A DNA stretch of 64,000 nucleotides from an uncultured Kordiimonas sp. (GCA_947503575.1 CANNDZ010000002.1:434001-498000), one strand, 5' to 3'; shown: positions 19,586 to 30,737, counted from the stretch's first letter. Numbers and translations: made by a program. The notes: generated by a model not told the origin, from the letters alone.

Positions 19586-20974
19586 ATGGCAACGGGTCAG
19601 ATTGCAGCGATTGTTCTTGCTGCCGGTCAGGGCACGCGGATGAAATCATCCTTGCACAAAGTGCTGCACCCTGTTGGCGGCAGACCTATGATCAACCACC
19701 TGCTGCACACCCTGCAATCCATTAATCCAGCCCGAACCCTGATCGTGATTGGCGCGCTGGGGCATCAGTTGCAAGACGCCCTGAGCGGCGTCAGCTTCGC
19801 CACCCAAAACGAGCAATTGGGCACAGGCCATGCTGTGCAGTGCGCCCTGCCTGCACTCGATGATTTTGACGGCGACTTGCTGGTGCTATACGGCGACGTT
19901 CCTTTTGTATCAGACGCAACAATGCAGCGCATGATCGCGACCCGTGATGCCACCGAAAACTGCGGGTTGGTTGTGCTGGGCTTTCATACGACGGACCCCG
20001 CAGCCTATGGCAGGTTGGTGACAAACGCTGATGGTTCACTTGAGCGTATTGTGGAGTTTAAGGACGCAAGCGCAGAAGAGCGTGCTATCACCTTATGCAA
20101 TTCGGGCATGATGCTGATTGCAGGCCAGCATGCCCGGCGCTGGCTCGCCCAGCTTACCAACAATAACGTAGCCGGTGAATATTACCTGACCGACCTTGTC
20201 GAAATCGTGCGCAAAGATGGCCATGCGGCAAGCGTCGTTGAAACCGACGAGACAGAATTAATGGGCGTTAACAGCCGAGCCGAACTTGCGGCAGCAGAAA
20301 CCATATTTCAGCAACAAGCGCGCGCACAAGCGATGGCAGACGGCGCAACCCTTGTTGCCCCTGAAACTGTATTTTTCAGCCATGACACGCGGCTCGGTAA
20401 AGACGTTACAGTTGAACCGAACGTGGTGTTTGGGCCGGGTGTGGTGGTCGAAGACGGCGTAACCATAAAGTCTTTCAGTCACCTGGATGGCGCAATTGTG
20501 CGCGCGGGCGCAAGCGTCGGGCCTTATGCGCGGCTGCGCCCAGCTGCCGATATTGGGGCTGGTGCAAAAGTTGGTAATTTTGTTGAGATTAAAAAAGCAA
20601 CACTGGCGGAAGGCGTTAAGGTCAGCCACTTGACGTATCTTGGCGATGCCACCATCGGCGCAGGTGCCAACATCGGCGCAGGCACCATCACTTGCAACTA
20701 TGATGGCTTCCTGAAGTATCAAACCATTATTGGTGCGGGGGCTTTTATTGGCTCCAACTCGGCACTTGTCGCCCCTGTTACCATCGGTGATGGTGCCATT
20801 GTAGGAGCGGGCAGTGTCATCACCAAGAATGTGGACGCTGACGCGCTGGTCGTTTCCCGTGCGCGGCAACGGCAAATTGATGGCTATGCCGCCGGGTTCC
20901 GGGACGAAAAACAGGCAGAAAAAACCGCTAAAGCGCAAGAAAAAAGCCAAACAAAAGAAAAGACAAAGGACTAA
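19586..20974 (+). CDS. glmU: Bifunctional UDP-GlcNAc pyrophosphorylase / GlcN-1-P acetyltransferase
   Basis: IVLAAGQGTRMKSSLHKVLHPVGGRPMI and C-terminal left-handed beta-helix hexapeptides; followed by glmS. Confidence 0.96.
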   Translation: MATGQIAAIVLAAGQGTRMKSSLHKVLHPVGGRPMINHLLHTLQSINPARTLIVIGALGHQLQDALSGVSFATQNEQLGTGHAVQCALPALDDFDGDLLVLYGDVPFVSDATMQRMIATRDATENCGLVVLGFHTTDPAAYGRLVTNADGSLERIVEFKDASAEERAITLCNSGMMLIAGQHARRWLAQLTNNNVAGEYYLTDLVEIVRKDGHAASVVETDETELMGVNSRAELAAAETIFQQQARAQAMADGATLVAPETVFFSHDTRLGKDVTVEPNVVFGPGVVVEDGVTIKSFSHLDGAIVRAGASVGPYARLRPAADIGAGAKVGNFVEIKKATLAEGVKVSHLTYLGDATIGAGANIGAGTITCNYDGFLKYQTIIGAGAFIGSNSALVAPVTIGDGAIVGAGSVITKNVDADALVVSRARQRQIDGYAAGFRDEKQAEKTAKAQEKSQTKEKTKD

Positions 20975-20977
20975 CGC

Positions 20978-22795
20978 ATGTGTGGCATCGTAGGCATTGT
21001 TGGCAACAGCCCCGTGGTTCCCCGCATGATGGAAAGCCTGAAGCGGCTTGAATACCGCGGCTACGACAGTGCCGGTGTTGCCACCTTAAGTGGCGGAAAC
21101 CTTGACCGCCGCCGCGCCCAAGGCAAACTGGACGCCCTGTCTGAAAAACTTAGCCTTGAACCGCTGGACGGCACCAGCGGCATTGGCCATACCCGCTGGG
21201 CCACGCACGGCCAACCAACCGAGCCCAACGCCCACCCTCACATGACCGAACAGGTTGCTATTGTCCACAATGGTATTATCGAAAACTTCAAAGCGCTGAA
21301 AGCGGAACTGATTGCAGACGGCATTGCATTTGAAAGCGAAACCGATACCGAAGTGGTTGCCCGGCTGTTAACGCGAGAGCTGGAAACAGGCGCATACCCA
21401 AGCCAGGCATTTCAAACCGTTCTGGCACGATTGGAGGGCGCGTTTGCCCTGTGTGTTCTGATCAAAGGCGAAGAAAACCTGATGTTTGGTGCCCGCGAAG
21501 GCAGCCCGCTTGTGGTTGGGTTGGGCAACGGCGAAAACTATCTGGGGTCCGATGCGATGGCGCTTGCTGGCCTGTCGAACCACCTGATCTATTTGGAAGA
21601 AGGTGACTGGGTAGAACTAAGCCGCACCGCCGTACAGATTTTTGACCGCAACAATCAACCTGTTGAACGCCAGGTTAGCATCAGCCAAGTGGCGACGACA
21701 ATGATTGACAAGGGCAATCATCGCCATTTCATGCAGAAAGAAATTTACGAACAGCCCACTGTGGTGGCGCAGGCCCTTGGGCGGTATCTGGACCCGAACG
21801 CGGGTACCATTTGCCTGCCCGACATGCCGTTTGATCTGGCAGACGTGCCAAAGGTCACCCTGGTTGCATGTGGTACCAGTTTTTATGCTGCGCAAGTTGC
21901 GCGCTACTGGATTGAAAAAATCGCCCGGGTGCCAGTGGATGTGGATATCGCCAGCGAATTCCGCTACCGCGACCCAGTTTACACCGACGGTGGCCTTGCC
22001 ATTTTCATTTCACAGTCCGGCGAAACAATGGACACACTGGCCGCTCTGCGGCACGCAAAGGTCGCTGGGCAGCATATCGCTTCTATCGTTAATGTTACAG
22101 GGTCTACCATGGCGCGCGAAAGCGACCTGGTGCTACCCATTTATGCCGGACCGGAGGTCGGCGTTGCCAGCACCAAAGCCTTCACGTGCAGCTTGTCTGT
22201 GCTGGCAAGCTTTTCTGTAGAACTGGCGCATGCAAAAGGCACCATAACGGCCGCAGATGTTGCGGAGTATGTGACAGAACTGGAACATGCCCCAGCCCTG
22301 ATGGCCAAAATTCTTTCGAAGGACCATGAAATTGAAGCCATTGCACAGGATATCGCTGATGCCCGCGACATCTTGTTTGTGGGGCGCGGCATATACTTCC
22401 CAATTGCCATGGAAGGCGCACTAAAGCTGAAAGAAATCAGTTACATCCACGCCGAAGGCTATGCCGCCGGTGAGCTAAAGCACGGACCGATCGCCCTGAT
22501 TGACGAAAATGTTCCGGTCATCGGCATCGCACCCGATGGCGGGCTGAGCGACAAAACCGTTTCCAACCTCCAGGAAATTATGGCGCGCAAAGGCAAGGTT
22601 ATCTTGCTGTCCGATAACAAAGGCAGCATTGCAGAAGACATGCATGCCCATTTTGAAATGCCCTCAGCTGGCGATTTGATCACGCCAATTTTGTACGCGC
22701 TACCGGTGCAGATGCTGTCTTACTTTGCGGCGGTAGAAAAAGGCACCGACGTGGACATGCCGCGCAATCTGGCGAAATCTGTTACCGTAGAATAA
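20978..22795 (+). CDS. glmS: Glutamine-fructose-6-phosphate aminotransferase
   Basis: MCGIVGIVGNSPVVPRMMESLKRLEYRGYDSAG; C-terminal DMPRNLAKSVTVE. Confidence 0.97.
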   Translation: MCGIVGIVGNSPVVPRMMESLKRLEYRGYDSAGVATLSGGNLDRRRAQGKLDALSEKLSLEPLDGTSGIGHTRWATHGQPTEPNAHPHMTEQVAIVHNGIIENFKALKAELIADGIAFESETDTEVVARLLTRELETGAYPSQAFQTVLARLEGAFALCVLIKGEENLMFGAREGSPLVVGLGNGENYLGSDAMALAGLSNHLIYLEEGDWVELSRTAVQIFDRNNQPVERQVSISQVATTMIDKGNHRHFMQKEIYEQPTVVAQALGRYLDPNAGTICLPDMPFDLADVPKVTLVACGTSFYAAQVARYWIEKIARVPVDVDIASEFRYRDPVYTDGGLAIFISQSGETMDTLAALRHAKVAGQHIASIVNVTGSTMARESDLVLPIYAGPEVGVASTKAFTCSLSVLASFSVELAHAKGTITAADVAEYVTELEHAPALMAKILSKDHEIEAIAQDIADARDILFVGRGIYFPIAMEGALKLKEISYIHAEGYAAGELKHGPIALIDENVPVIGIAPDGGLSDKTVSNLQEIMARKGKVILLSDNKGSIAEDMHAHFEMPSAGDLITPILYALPVQMLSYFAAVEKGTDVDMPRNLAKSVTVE

Positions 22796-22877
22796 AGACT
22801 GAAAGTCGTTCCATGACAGTCGGCCTTAACGGCCAAGGCAAATGGTCGGCTGGTCAAAAACTGCCGTGGCTTAAGCT

Positions 22878-23267
22878 CTAGAAATGTAACTCAATCAATT
22901 GAATTAGGTTGCCGCACGTATCATCAAAAATCGCGGTCGTGGCTTCGCCTGCCCTAACTGGCTTTTGCTTGAAGACAACGCCTGCCTGCTCCAATCGTTT
23001 AAATTCCGCTTCAATATCATCAACGCGAAATGCAGTCCAAGGGATACCATCTGTCATAAGCGCTTTCTGAAACGTACGAGATGCGGGGTGCTGATTGGGT
23101 TCTATTCCCAATTCCACACCATCCGGCTCTTCTGGCGAAACAAGGGTAATCCAGCTAAATTCGCCCATCGGGATATTGTGCTTAACTACAAACCCCAGTG
23201 TCTTTGTATAGAAGTCGAGGGCTTTTTTCTGGTCGTCAACGATGACGCTTTTTATATACATTTTCAT
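22878..23267 (-). CDS. VOC/glyoxalase-like protein
   Basis: MKMYIKSVIVDDQKKALDFYTKTLGFVVKHNIPMG...IFDDTCGNLIQLIEL. Confidence 0.85.
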   Translation of the reverse strand: MKMYIKSVIVDDQKKALDFYTKTLGFVVKHNIPMGEFSWITLVSPEEPDGVELGIEPNQHPASRTFQKALMTDGIPWTAFRVDDIEAEFKRLEQAGVVFKQKPVRAGEATTAIFDDTCGNLIQLIELHF

Positions 23268-23353
23268 TTGATATCTCCTTTAGCAAAGGGGCATAAAAAA
23301 GCTGATTTTGCGCATTGTTTATGTGTATTGCAATATGACGCGGCTTGGGCCCG

Positions 23354-23839
23354 CTATGGCGAGCACGCTACCATTTCGAAATGGATTTTCGTTGTCTCCC
23401 CCAGATCAGAAATCGTCGCAATCAGACCATCGTCTGATGTCGCATATACAATACGCTGCGGAAAATCATGGTCAGCATTTTCAAAGGTGATGGAATTTGA
23501 GGTCTGATGCGTGGATATGAAACCGGTAGACTCTCTTCCATTAGGCGCTGCAAAAAAAACAAAGTAATTTTCAATCCTTTGAATTCGCATGACCTCAAAC
23601 TCGATAAGCTTATCATCCCGGATTGTGACAGAGCGCCCAAACATCAGCCCATCAAATCCGATGTCCCAAATTTCTTCAGCCGCTCCGTCGGAGTGTTGCC
23701 AACACCCTTCCAGCCAGGCCGGTTGCTTTGGCACGGCCTGCCTCTGAGCCTCGACCGGGGAATAGGCACTACCGGCTCCAAAAATGATGGCTAACGCAAG
23801 CGCGGAAATAGTATCAACAAATCGAAACATGCAATTCAC
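23354..23839 (-). CDS. Secreted DUF6265-like protein
   Basis: Signal-peptide-like N-terminus; WLEGCWQHSDGAAEEIWDI...FENADHDFPQRIVY. Confidence 0.6.
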   Translation of the reverse strand: MNCMFRFVDTISALALAIIFGAGSAYSPVEAQRQAVPKQPAWLEGCWQHSDGAAEEIWDIGFDGLMFGRSVTIRDDKLIEFEVMRIQRIENYFVFFAAPNGRESTGFISTHQTSNSITFENADHDFPQRIVYATSDDGLIATISDLGETTKIHFEMVACSP

Positions 23840-23915
23840 TCCTTTGGCATAATGTCATGCGATGAAAAGAGCATGTACTGCACTCTCGAATGCCATTCTT
23901 GCACCGAAACGACAT

Positions 23916-24701
23916 TTACCCCCTGGTTGACCCCAGCGCCTTGCCTAATCCAGATGTATTTTCAACCCAATTGCGGGCACTACAACCCAAAAAACGCTTA
24001 AAATCTCTGGCAAGCTGCGGCTGATCAAAATAGCCCACCTCAAGGGCCCGCTGGACCCAGGTTTCATTTGCCTCTGACTGCAGCCTGTCAAACACCGAAC
24101 GAAAGCGACGTATTGATTTTAAAGTCCGGATACTGACGCCAGTTTCACGCTTAAATCTGCGTTGCACCTGCCGTATATGTATGTTTTGCGGGTACTTTAT
24201 GACCTGGTTAGACATTATCTGGTCAACAATACCCCGCACAATCGGGTCAGGTTGATTGCCCTCAATCATCGACGCCACACAACGCACGATAAATTCAAGT
24301 TTCGCTGCCGGGTCCGCTAATTCCTTCAATTTGTCAGGTAATTGACGTAACGGCTGATTGCCACACAATGTCAGGTCGATACGCTGATCGGCAGTCTGGT
24401 CTAGCGAGTGCCCCAAAAAGTGACCCGCACCGTCAGGCCGAAACCTGACACCCCAAACACATGCATCGCCAGCCGCACGTATTTCCAAAGGTTTTGTCAA
24501 CTGGCCCGCGAAAAGCACTACCGGTTGGCTCAGCCCGGTGGCAACTTCCAAATAGGGTTTCCCTAGATGTATGATCAGTTCAGGGCGACCATCAGGAACA
24601 ATCGCGTCTGGCATGCCCGGCGCGCTTTGTTCAAACATCCAAATACAATGAACATAATCGCTGATCGAGGCCGGAGCCTGGAACTCTTTATAAACTGTCA
24701 T
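23916..24701 (-). CDS. AraC-family transcriptional regulator
   Basis: N-terminal DAIVPDGRPELIIHLG; C-terminal HTH NIHIRQVQRRFKRETGVSIRTLKSIRRFR...ALEVGYFDQPQLARDFKRFLG. Confidence 0.85.
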   Translation of the reverse strand: MTVYKEFQAPASISDYVHCIWMFEQSAPGMPDAIVPDGRPELIIHLGKPYLEVATGLSQPVVLFAGQLTKPLEIRAAGDACVWGVRFRPDGAGHFLGHSLDQTADQRIDLTLCGNQPLRQLPDKLKELADPAAKLEFIVRCVASMIEGNQPDPIVRGIVDQIMSNQVIKYPQNIHIRQVQRRFKRETGVSIRTLKSIRRFRSVFDRLQSEANETWVQRALEVGYFDQPQLARDFKRFLGCSARNWVENTSGLGKALGSTRG

Positions 24702-24886
24702 AGGTCATTGCTTGAATATGATCGAAATTCAAATAGTCATTTAAACAGAATTTCTTACACAGTATTGGATTTTATACACTCTCCATCGACATTCATTGAC
24801 CATATGCCACAGGGGGATATACTTTTAATAGCAGCGAAAAGGCACTTTAGCCCTCGACGTTTGGTTGCTGCATATCTGAGAGTTAC

Positions 24887-25486
24887 ATGAGCATCGATTT
24901 TTCACGTTTTCCCAAAGCAGAGTCTTTCCAGTCATTTTACGATGCCTGGCAAGCTGCGCGTGAAGGCAGCAACCTTCCGGTCCGACGCAACATCCGCATT
25001 CAGGATTTTGCGCAACATAGCAACAACCTGAGCATCGTCGAATGCAAACATCAGGGGTTTTATACCCACCGGCTACTAGGGTCGTCGGTTGTGGATCGCT
25101 TTGGCAGCCCTGATCCGGAAGTGAATTTTCTGACTTTTTATGCCCCGGATGTAAAAAGTTATACCCACCAATGGTTGGAGGCGTTGATGCAAACACCGTG
25201 TGGCGGCATCACAGAATTTTCCACCGCCTACCAGGATGGAGCTCACCGATCTTGCATTGCACTTTCATTGCCTATTGTTGCAGCCCAAAACGAGCCACTG
25301 CTCCTGTCCTTGCAGCTACCTTTGCACATATTTCGCTTTTCCGAGCCGCGCAAAACTTCGTGTATTGGTATCGATTATGCGATTGGTCATTTTCTTGACA
25401 TTGGTTGGGGTCTGCCAACCACGATGGAGCAGGACCCTGTCGCAAAACCAAAACCCGAAAGCCTGCAAGTCCATACCAACCAATAA
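24887..25486 (+). CDS. PAS_5-like single-domain protein
   Basis: SFQSFYDAWQAAREGSNLPVRRNIRIQDFAQHSNNLSIVECKHQGFYTHRLLGSSVVDRFG layout matches the other PAS_5-like genes. Confidence 0.55.
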   Translation: MSIDFSRFPKAESFQSFYDAWQAAREGSNLPVRRNIRIQDFAQHSNNLSIVECKHQGFYTHRLLGSSVVDRFGSPDPEVNFLTFYAPDVKSYTHQWLEALMQTPCGGITEFSTAYQDGAHRSCIALSLPIVAAQNEPLLLSLQLPLHIFRFSEPRKTSCIGIDYAIGHFLDIGWGLPTTMEQDPVAKPKPESLQVHTNQ

Positions 25487-25498
25487 TTTAGGATTATT

Positions 25499-26491
25499 AT
25501 GTTCGCAAATGATGCGTGGTTATCTCAGGTAACAGAAGACGTTATCGACCCTGAACGGGAGATCATCGACCCACATCATCATTTGTGGGACCAGCAAAAT
25601 CTGACCTACACGCTGGAACAGTTGCATGCGGATACGGCCGCAGGGCACAATATCACCAAAACAGTATTTATCGAATGCGGTGCCAGCTACAGGCCTGATG
25701 GCCCGGACCATATGAAACCGGTTGGGGAAACCGAGTTTGTTGCGAAAAATGCCACCACGTCAGCCGACACAACCGGCAAGGCATCAATTTCAGGCATTGT
25801 CGCCCATGCAGACCTGCGCCACGCTGCGCTTGATGACATCCTGGATGCGCATGAAGAAGCCGGAAAGGGTCTGTTCCGGGGCATCCGCGACGCAGGCGCG
25901 TGGGACCCAAACCCCGAAGCGCTGCTGATACCGCCACCCGCCCCGCAAGGCTTGTTCGCAGACCCAGATTTCAGACGTGGTATGAAAAAGCTTGGCACAC
26001 GTGGCTTGACCTATGACAGTTGGCATTTCCATCACCAAAACCCGGAATTTGCGGCCCTTGCCACAGCGGTACCAGATACCATTATGGTACTTGATCATTT
26101 TGGCACACCGCTGGGTGTCGGCCCCTATGCGGGCAAACGGGACGAAATTTTTAATACCTGGAAACAGGATATCGCCGCCATCGCAGAATGCCCCAATGTG
26201 GTTGCCAAACTGGGCGGGCTTGCCATGCCGGACAATGGCTTTGGCTGGTTTGGCCGCGATATTCCGCCAACGTCAGATGAATTTATAAACGCGCAAGCGG
26301 ACTATTATCATCACACAATCGAATGTTTTGGCCCCGACCGCTGCATGTTTGAGAGCAACTTTCCCGTTGACCGGCTGTCCATTGGGTATCATGTCCTTTG
26401 GAATGCTTTGAAAAAGATAGCCAGCCGATATGATGTGCACGAGCAAGATGCGATGTTTTATGGCACTGCGTCGCGCATATACCGCCTGTAA
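25499..26491 (+). CDS. Amidohydrolase family protein
   Basis: IIDPHHHLWD metal motif; GLTYDSWHFHHQNPEFAALA; VLDHFGTP; CMFESNFPVDR. Confidence 0.88.
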   Translation: MFANDAWLSQVTEDVIDPEREIIDPHHHLWDQQNLTYTLEQLHADTAAGHNITKTVFIECGASYRPDGPDHMKPVGETEFVAKNATTSADTTGKASISGIVAHADLRHAALDDILDAHEEAGKGLFRGIRDAGAWDPNPEALLIPPPAPQGLFADPDFRRGMKKLGTRGLTYDSWHFHHQNPEFAALATAVPDTIMVLDHFGTPLGVGPYAGKRDEIFNTWKQDIAAIAECPNVVAKLGGLAMPDNGFGWFGRDIPPTSDEFINAQADYYHHTIECFGPDRCMFESNFPVDRLSIGYHVLWNALKKIASRYDVHEQDAMFYGTASRIYRL

Positions 26492-26581
26492 TCATAATAA
26501 TCTGTGCGTCGTGCAACCATTTGCCTGGTTGGTGCGTTGTAAACCATAGCTGCGCAAAGGCACTGATTTAGGAGGATCCAA

Positions 26582-26983
26582 ATGACAGCGGCCCGATTAG
26601 CGATTGTGTTTTACCTAATTGCGGGTTTGATCAATTTTGTACCGATTTCGGGTGTGCTGGGCGATAGCATAATTGAAGCTGCCTACGGCATTGATGTCTC
26701 CAGCCCCGAATTGTCACTCCTGTTGCGCCACCGTGCGGTTTTATTTGGCATTGTTGGTGGCATGCTGCTTGTTGCAGCGTTCCGGCAAACACTGCGCCCT
26801 GCTGCAACCCTTTGCGGGCTGATCAGTATGACCAGCTTTGCGATTTTATATACCCTGACACAGCCCGACAACGACCAACTCCTGGGGGTTTTGCGCGCTG
26901 ATCTGGTAGGAATTTTGATTTTGTTAGCAGGATGGGCCCTCCATCGTCGCAACATCAAAAACCATAATGCTTGGAAACATTGA
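26582..26983 (+). CDS. Small integral membrane protein, about 4 TM helices
   Basis: Four hydrophobic stretches; GGAGG-like RBS (taggaggatccaaATG). Confidence 0.6.
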   Translation: MTAARLAIVFYLIAGLINFVPISGVLGDSIIEAAYGIDVSSPELSLLLRHRAVLFGIVGGMLLVAAFRQTLRPAATLCGLISMTSFAILYTLTQPDNDQLLGVLRADLVGILILLAGWALHRRNIKNHNAWKH

Positions 26984-26997
26984 TAAGCAATTTACCG

Positions 26998-27315
26998 CTA
27001 ACGAAAATACTTGCGTCGGGCTTCTTCCTGCATGGACAAACGCATTTGCAAGTCGGCCAGCTTTTTCATCTCCAGTTTTCGGGTATCAGGGTCGGCGATG
27101 TTCTGCAGGACTTCTTTCTGCTTAGCGATCAGTTTTTTTGTTTCGATTTCTTCGGGCAGCACACCCTCTCCGGCCATGGCACCATAACCAAATGCCTCGA
27201 CAGATCCGTCTGATGTAGAGGCCTTCAAAGGCTTTCCCTCACCTACAAGACCTGATAGCTTACCAGACCGTTCAGCCTGTTTGATCCGAGCCTCCGCAAG
27301 TTTGTCAAACTTCAT
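26998..27315 (-). CDS. DUF1992 / DnaJ-C28-like protein
   Basis: MKFDKLAEARIKQAERSGKLSGLVGEGKPL matches the DUF1992 N-terminal pattern. Confidence 0.75.
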   Translation of the reverse strand: MKFDKLAEARIKQAERSGKLSGLVGEGKPLKASTSDGSVEAFGYGAMAGEGVLPEEIETKKLIAKQKEVLQNIADPDTRKLEMKKLADLQMRLSMQEEARRKYFR

Positions 27316-27489
27316 TCCATATTCCTTCACATTGACCACTAATAGCATAAACAGCATCAACGCGTCATTTCATCTCGCCCGGAAAACAGCTCATATCATT
27401 TTGGTTCTGAAGGCGTGATCCGCTGGTATGAACAGGAAAAATGCAGCTAAAAAAGTTGCGCCTTAAAAATTACGATAAAGAGGATACCC

Positions 27490-27984
27490 ATGCGCAAAGT
27501 CTTTTGCTTCCTGACCCTTCTTGTTGGCCTCTCATCTTTTGCAAACGCTGACAGTCACTCCAATAGCGAAATTAATGCCCAGATATGGGTACCGTTTATC
27601 GAATCTTACGCAAAGGGGGACGGCGACCTGCATGCCAGCCTCTATAGCGACGAGATTGTGCGGGTCACCAACGGCACCGTGCAAACAGGCCGCGCCTATA
27701 TTGAGCGGATGCGCAACGCGGTTAACAGTATGCGGGCACGCGGCGGCAGGGCCATCAGCTTCCGCTTCACCGAACGCAGCCATACGGGTGACACCGCCTA
27801 TGAAACCGGCGTATTTCGCCTGATGCGGGCAGACGGCACATCCAGCTACGGCAAATTTGAAGTTGTGATCAAAAAGATAGACGGCACCTGGAAACTGGCC
27901 TTCGACCATGACGCCCCGACGGACCGCGCGGCCTGGCTTTCAGCGGAACCGATGGAGCCGGTGCTTATTCCTGCCGACAGGTAA
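27490..27984 (+). CDS. SnoaL/NTF2-like secreted protein
   Basis: Signal peptide; FIESYAKGDGDLHASLYSDEIVRVTNG...FEVVIKKIDGTWKLAFDHDAP. Confidence 0.7.
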   Translation: MRKVFCFLTLLVGLSSFANADSHSNSEINAQIWVPFIESYAKGDGDLHASLYSDEIVRVTNGTVQTGRAYIERMRNAVNSMRARGGRAISFRFTERSHTGDTAYETGVFRLMRADGTSSYGKFEVVIKKIDGTWKLAFDHDAPTDRAAWLSAEPMEPVLIPADR

Positions 27985-27992
27985 GGGGAAGT

Positions 27993-28920
27993 TCAGTCGC
28001 CCAGAACCCGGTCAAGCCGGACACGGTAGATGTCATCGCCGCCCGCTCCTGCAGGCGCCTCCCGCTCTGACGAGAAGTAAAGCCACTTACCATCGTTGGA
28101 AATATAAGGCGCAAACTGCACGCCTCCCGGCACATTTACCGGCGCAGGCAAAGGCTTGAACGGTGACCAGTTATCAGCAGACAGGCGGCGGCTGTAATAT
28201 AGTTTGGGGGCGTCCTGCCGGGTACCGGCGGCAACAATCAATCGACCATCGGCTGAGATAGCGGGATTGGATACCCGCAGCCCATCCGGGGCAGTTGTTA
28301 TTTGGCGGGGGTTTGCAAAACCAGCACCATAACGGCGGGCAATCATCAGATAAGCAGGCCGATCCCGACCGCTTCCTTCGCCAAAGCGCGTGTAGACCAG
28401 GTCACCCTCTGCACTTTCAGAGACAAATGTTTCTGAAAAACTGCTGTTGACGGCGCGCCCGGCGTACACAGGCTGGCCCCAACCATCTTTTGTGCGCGGC
28501 GCGTACCAGGTGTTGGTATCGGGTGTGGGGTCTTGGCTATTCGTGCCGGGCACCGGGCGGTCGCTACTGAAATACAGCCTGTCGCCGCTACGGCTGACAA
28601 AGGGGTCAAGGTCGCTGTAGCGTTCGTCGCTGAACCAAAGCGTGCTCGCAGGCAACCAGCCCCTGTCGCTGCGCTCGGACACCCAGATGTGCCAGCTTGG
28701 ACTGTCGCTTGAGCGGTTGAAATACACGTGACCGCCATCCGGGGACAAACTGGCGGCAAACTCCCTAGCGGGGGTGGAAATACGCCCAGCTCCGACAACC
28801 TGCACGTCACCTAAAACTGGTTGAAGCGCCGTCACAAAGGGTGATAGCGCCAAAGAAAACCCAACCAAACACGCCAAGGATGCACCCCGCGTAGAAAACT
28901 TCATATTTCGTTTTTTTGTC
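27993..28920 (-). CDS. PD40/TolB-like beta-propeller protein
   Basis: Repeats ASLSPDGGHVYFNRS, PFVSRSGDRLYFSSDRP, PAISADGRLIVAAG, PYISNDGKWLYFSSERE. Confidence 0.8.
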
Positions 28921-29213
28921 ATGGCGCACCTCATAAAATTAGCACAACACGATACCGGCTCTTTCCTAAACGCGATGACATAACATAGGACATACAATGT
29001 CTCCATTTGTCGAGGGGACTAAACCAAAGACCAAGCAGCACGTAAAAATACCCGAAGTGCTTATAAACGTATGTCAGCATCACAAAACTGTTGTTTGACT
29101 TCATGGCCATCATCCCGCTTTGATCGCTGCTCGTATATAAATAGCTACTCGCATCACTTCACGATACTTAGGAGCGAGTGCTGCCCGCCCGTGGGCCCGC
29201 CGGAGAAGCATAA

Positions 29214-30737
29214 ATGGCAGAAAATGCCGCCACGCCTGCAGGGCAAAAACCCAAGCAGCAAAACGACAGCGACCATATTGATGCCCCTTTTACCGAAGGG
29301 TCGGTGTTCAAGCATGTCATCACCATGACGCTAACGGGTGCCGTGGGTTTGATGTCTGTGTTTGCGGTTGATTTGCTGGATATGTATTTCCTGAGTTTGC
29401 TGGGTGAAGCCGAACTGGCGGCAGCCATTGGATTTGCGGGCACAATCATTTTTTTCTCTGCGTCTATCTGTATTGGTTTATCCATCGCAACGGGCGCGCT
29501 TGCCGCGCGGGCGGTGGGGGCGAAAGACCGGGCACGCACCAGTTCCATTGTTACCAATGCCCTCAGTTTCTCTTTTGCTGTGGCGCTTGCGGTTGTGTTG
29601 CTGATGTGGCCGTGGCTGCCTGACATTTTGGACATGATCGGTGCGAAGGGCCGGACGCACGAACTGGCGCTTGTGTATATGCATATCTTGTTGCCCACCC
29701 TGCCCCTGATGGCCATAGGCATGGGCGCGGGTGGTGTGTTGCGGGCGCTAGGCGATGCGCGGCGTGCCATGTTTGTGATGGTTACGGCTGCTGTGGTAAA
29801 CGGCATCCTTGATCCCATTCTTATTTTTGGGCTGGACCTTGGGCTTGAAGGCGCGGCCTATGCCTCGGCCATTGCCCGTGTTGCGATGATGACGAGCGGC
29901 CTGTATGCCATTGTGCATGTCCACAAACTACGTGGTCGCTGGACCAAGGCTGGCTTGAGCGAAACGCTGCGCCCCATGATGAAAATTGCCGGCCCTGCCA
30001 CCATAACAAATGTGGCAACGCCCATCGGCAATGCCTATGTGATCGCGGTTATTGCTGAATTTGGCGACAGTGTTGTGGCAGGCAACACCATCGTTGCGCG
30101 CATTACGCCGGTCGCGTTTGCGCTGTTCTTTTCCATGTCGGGGTCAATTGGTCCGGTGATTGGCCAAAACCTTGGGGCGCACCGCTATGACCGGGTCCGT
30201 GAAACAGTAGCCAGCTCGCTGCGGTTCATCGTTGGGTATACCGCAGTCTTGTGGGCGGTGTTTGTGTTGGGGCAGGACCTGATCATTAGCGTCTTCGGTG
30301 CGACAGGACCGTCAGCAGACATGATCCGCGCCTTTTGTGTGTGGGTTGTGCCGCTTACGTCATTTCTGGGGGCGTTGTTTGTTGCAAACGCTGCCTTCAA
30401 TAACCTTGGTCACCCGATGCGGGCGACGTTTTTCAACGTTACAAAAGCAACGTTAGGCACCGTGCCGTTTGCCTATTTCGGGGCGCAATACTACGGGCCG
30501 GAAGGCGCGCTGGTGGCGCAGGCCATTGGGTCCATGGTGGTGGGTATTGCTGCGGTTTATGTATGTTTTTCAACCATACAAGCCGTGACAGATGCCGCTG
30601 ACGCAAAAGCAGACGAAGACATCAGCGAGCATGCCGATGACGACGCCTCGCCAAAAACACCCATTTTGCCCTATTCGTCAGCGCGCGCGTTCCACGCTCA
30701 ACCGGGTACACCGGTTAAGTCAGGCGACAAACCATAG
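29214..30737 (+). CDS. MATE-family efflux transporter
   Basis: Multi-TM; GAGGVLRALGDARRAMFVMVTAAVVNGILDPILIFGLDLGLEGAAYASAIARV; IGPVIGQNLGAHRYDRV. Confidence 0.92.
   Translation: MAENAATPAGQKPKQQNDSDHIDAPFTEGSVFKHVITMTLTGAVGLMSVFAVDLLDMYFLSLLGEAELAAAIGFAGTIIFFSASICIGLSIATGALAARAVGAKDRARTSSIVTNALSFSFAVALAVVLLMWPWLPDILDMIGAKGRTHELALVYMHILLPTLPLMAIGMGAGGVLRALGDARRAMFVMVTAAVVNGILDPILIFGLDLGLEGAAYASAIARVAMMTSGLYAIVHVHKLRGRWTKAGLSETLRPMMKIAGPATITNVATPIGNAYVIAVIAEFGDSVVAGNTIVARITPVAFALFFSMSGSIGPVIGQNLGAHRYDRVRETVASSLRFIVGYTAVLWAVFVLGQDLIISVFGATGPSADMIRAFCVWVVPLTSFLGALFVANAAFNNLGHPMRATFFNVTKATLGTVPFAYFGAQYYGPEGALVAQAIGSMVVGIAAVYVCFSTIQAVTDAADAKADEDISEHADDDASPKTPILPYSSARAFHAQPGTPVKSGDKP

Noticed and set aside
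20258-20950. 230-aa minus ORF opposite glmU
   Set aside because: Shadow ORF of the hexapeptide-repeat region of glmU.
29168-29818. 216-aa minus ORF opposite the MATE transporter
   Set aside because: Antisense of a clear MATE coding sequence; composition typical of a shadow ORF.
29214-30737. Multi-TM transporter considered as a glycan flippase (Wzx) for the surface locus
   Set aside because: Sequence pattern is MATE multidrug-type and it lies outside the glycan genes.
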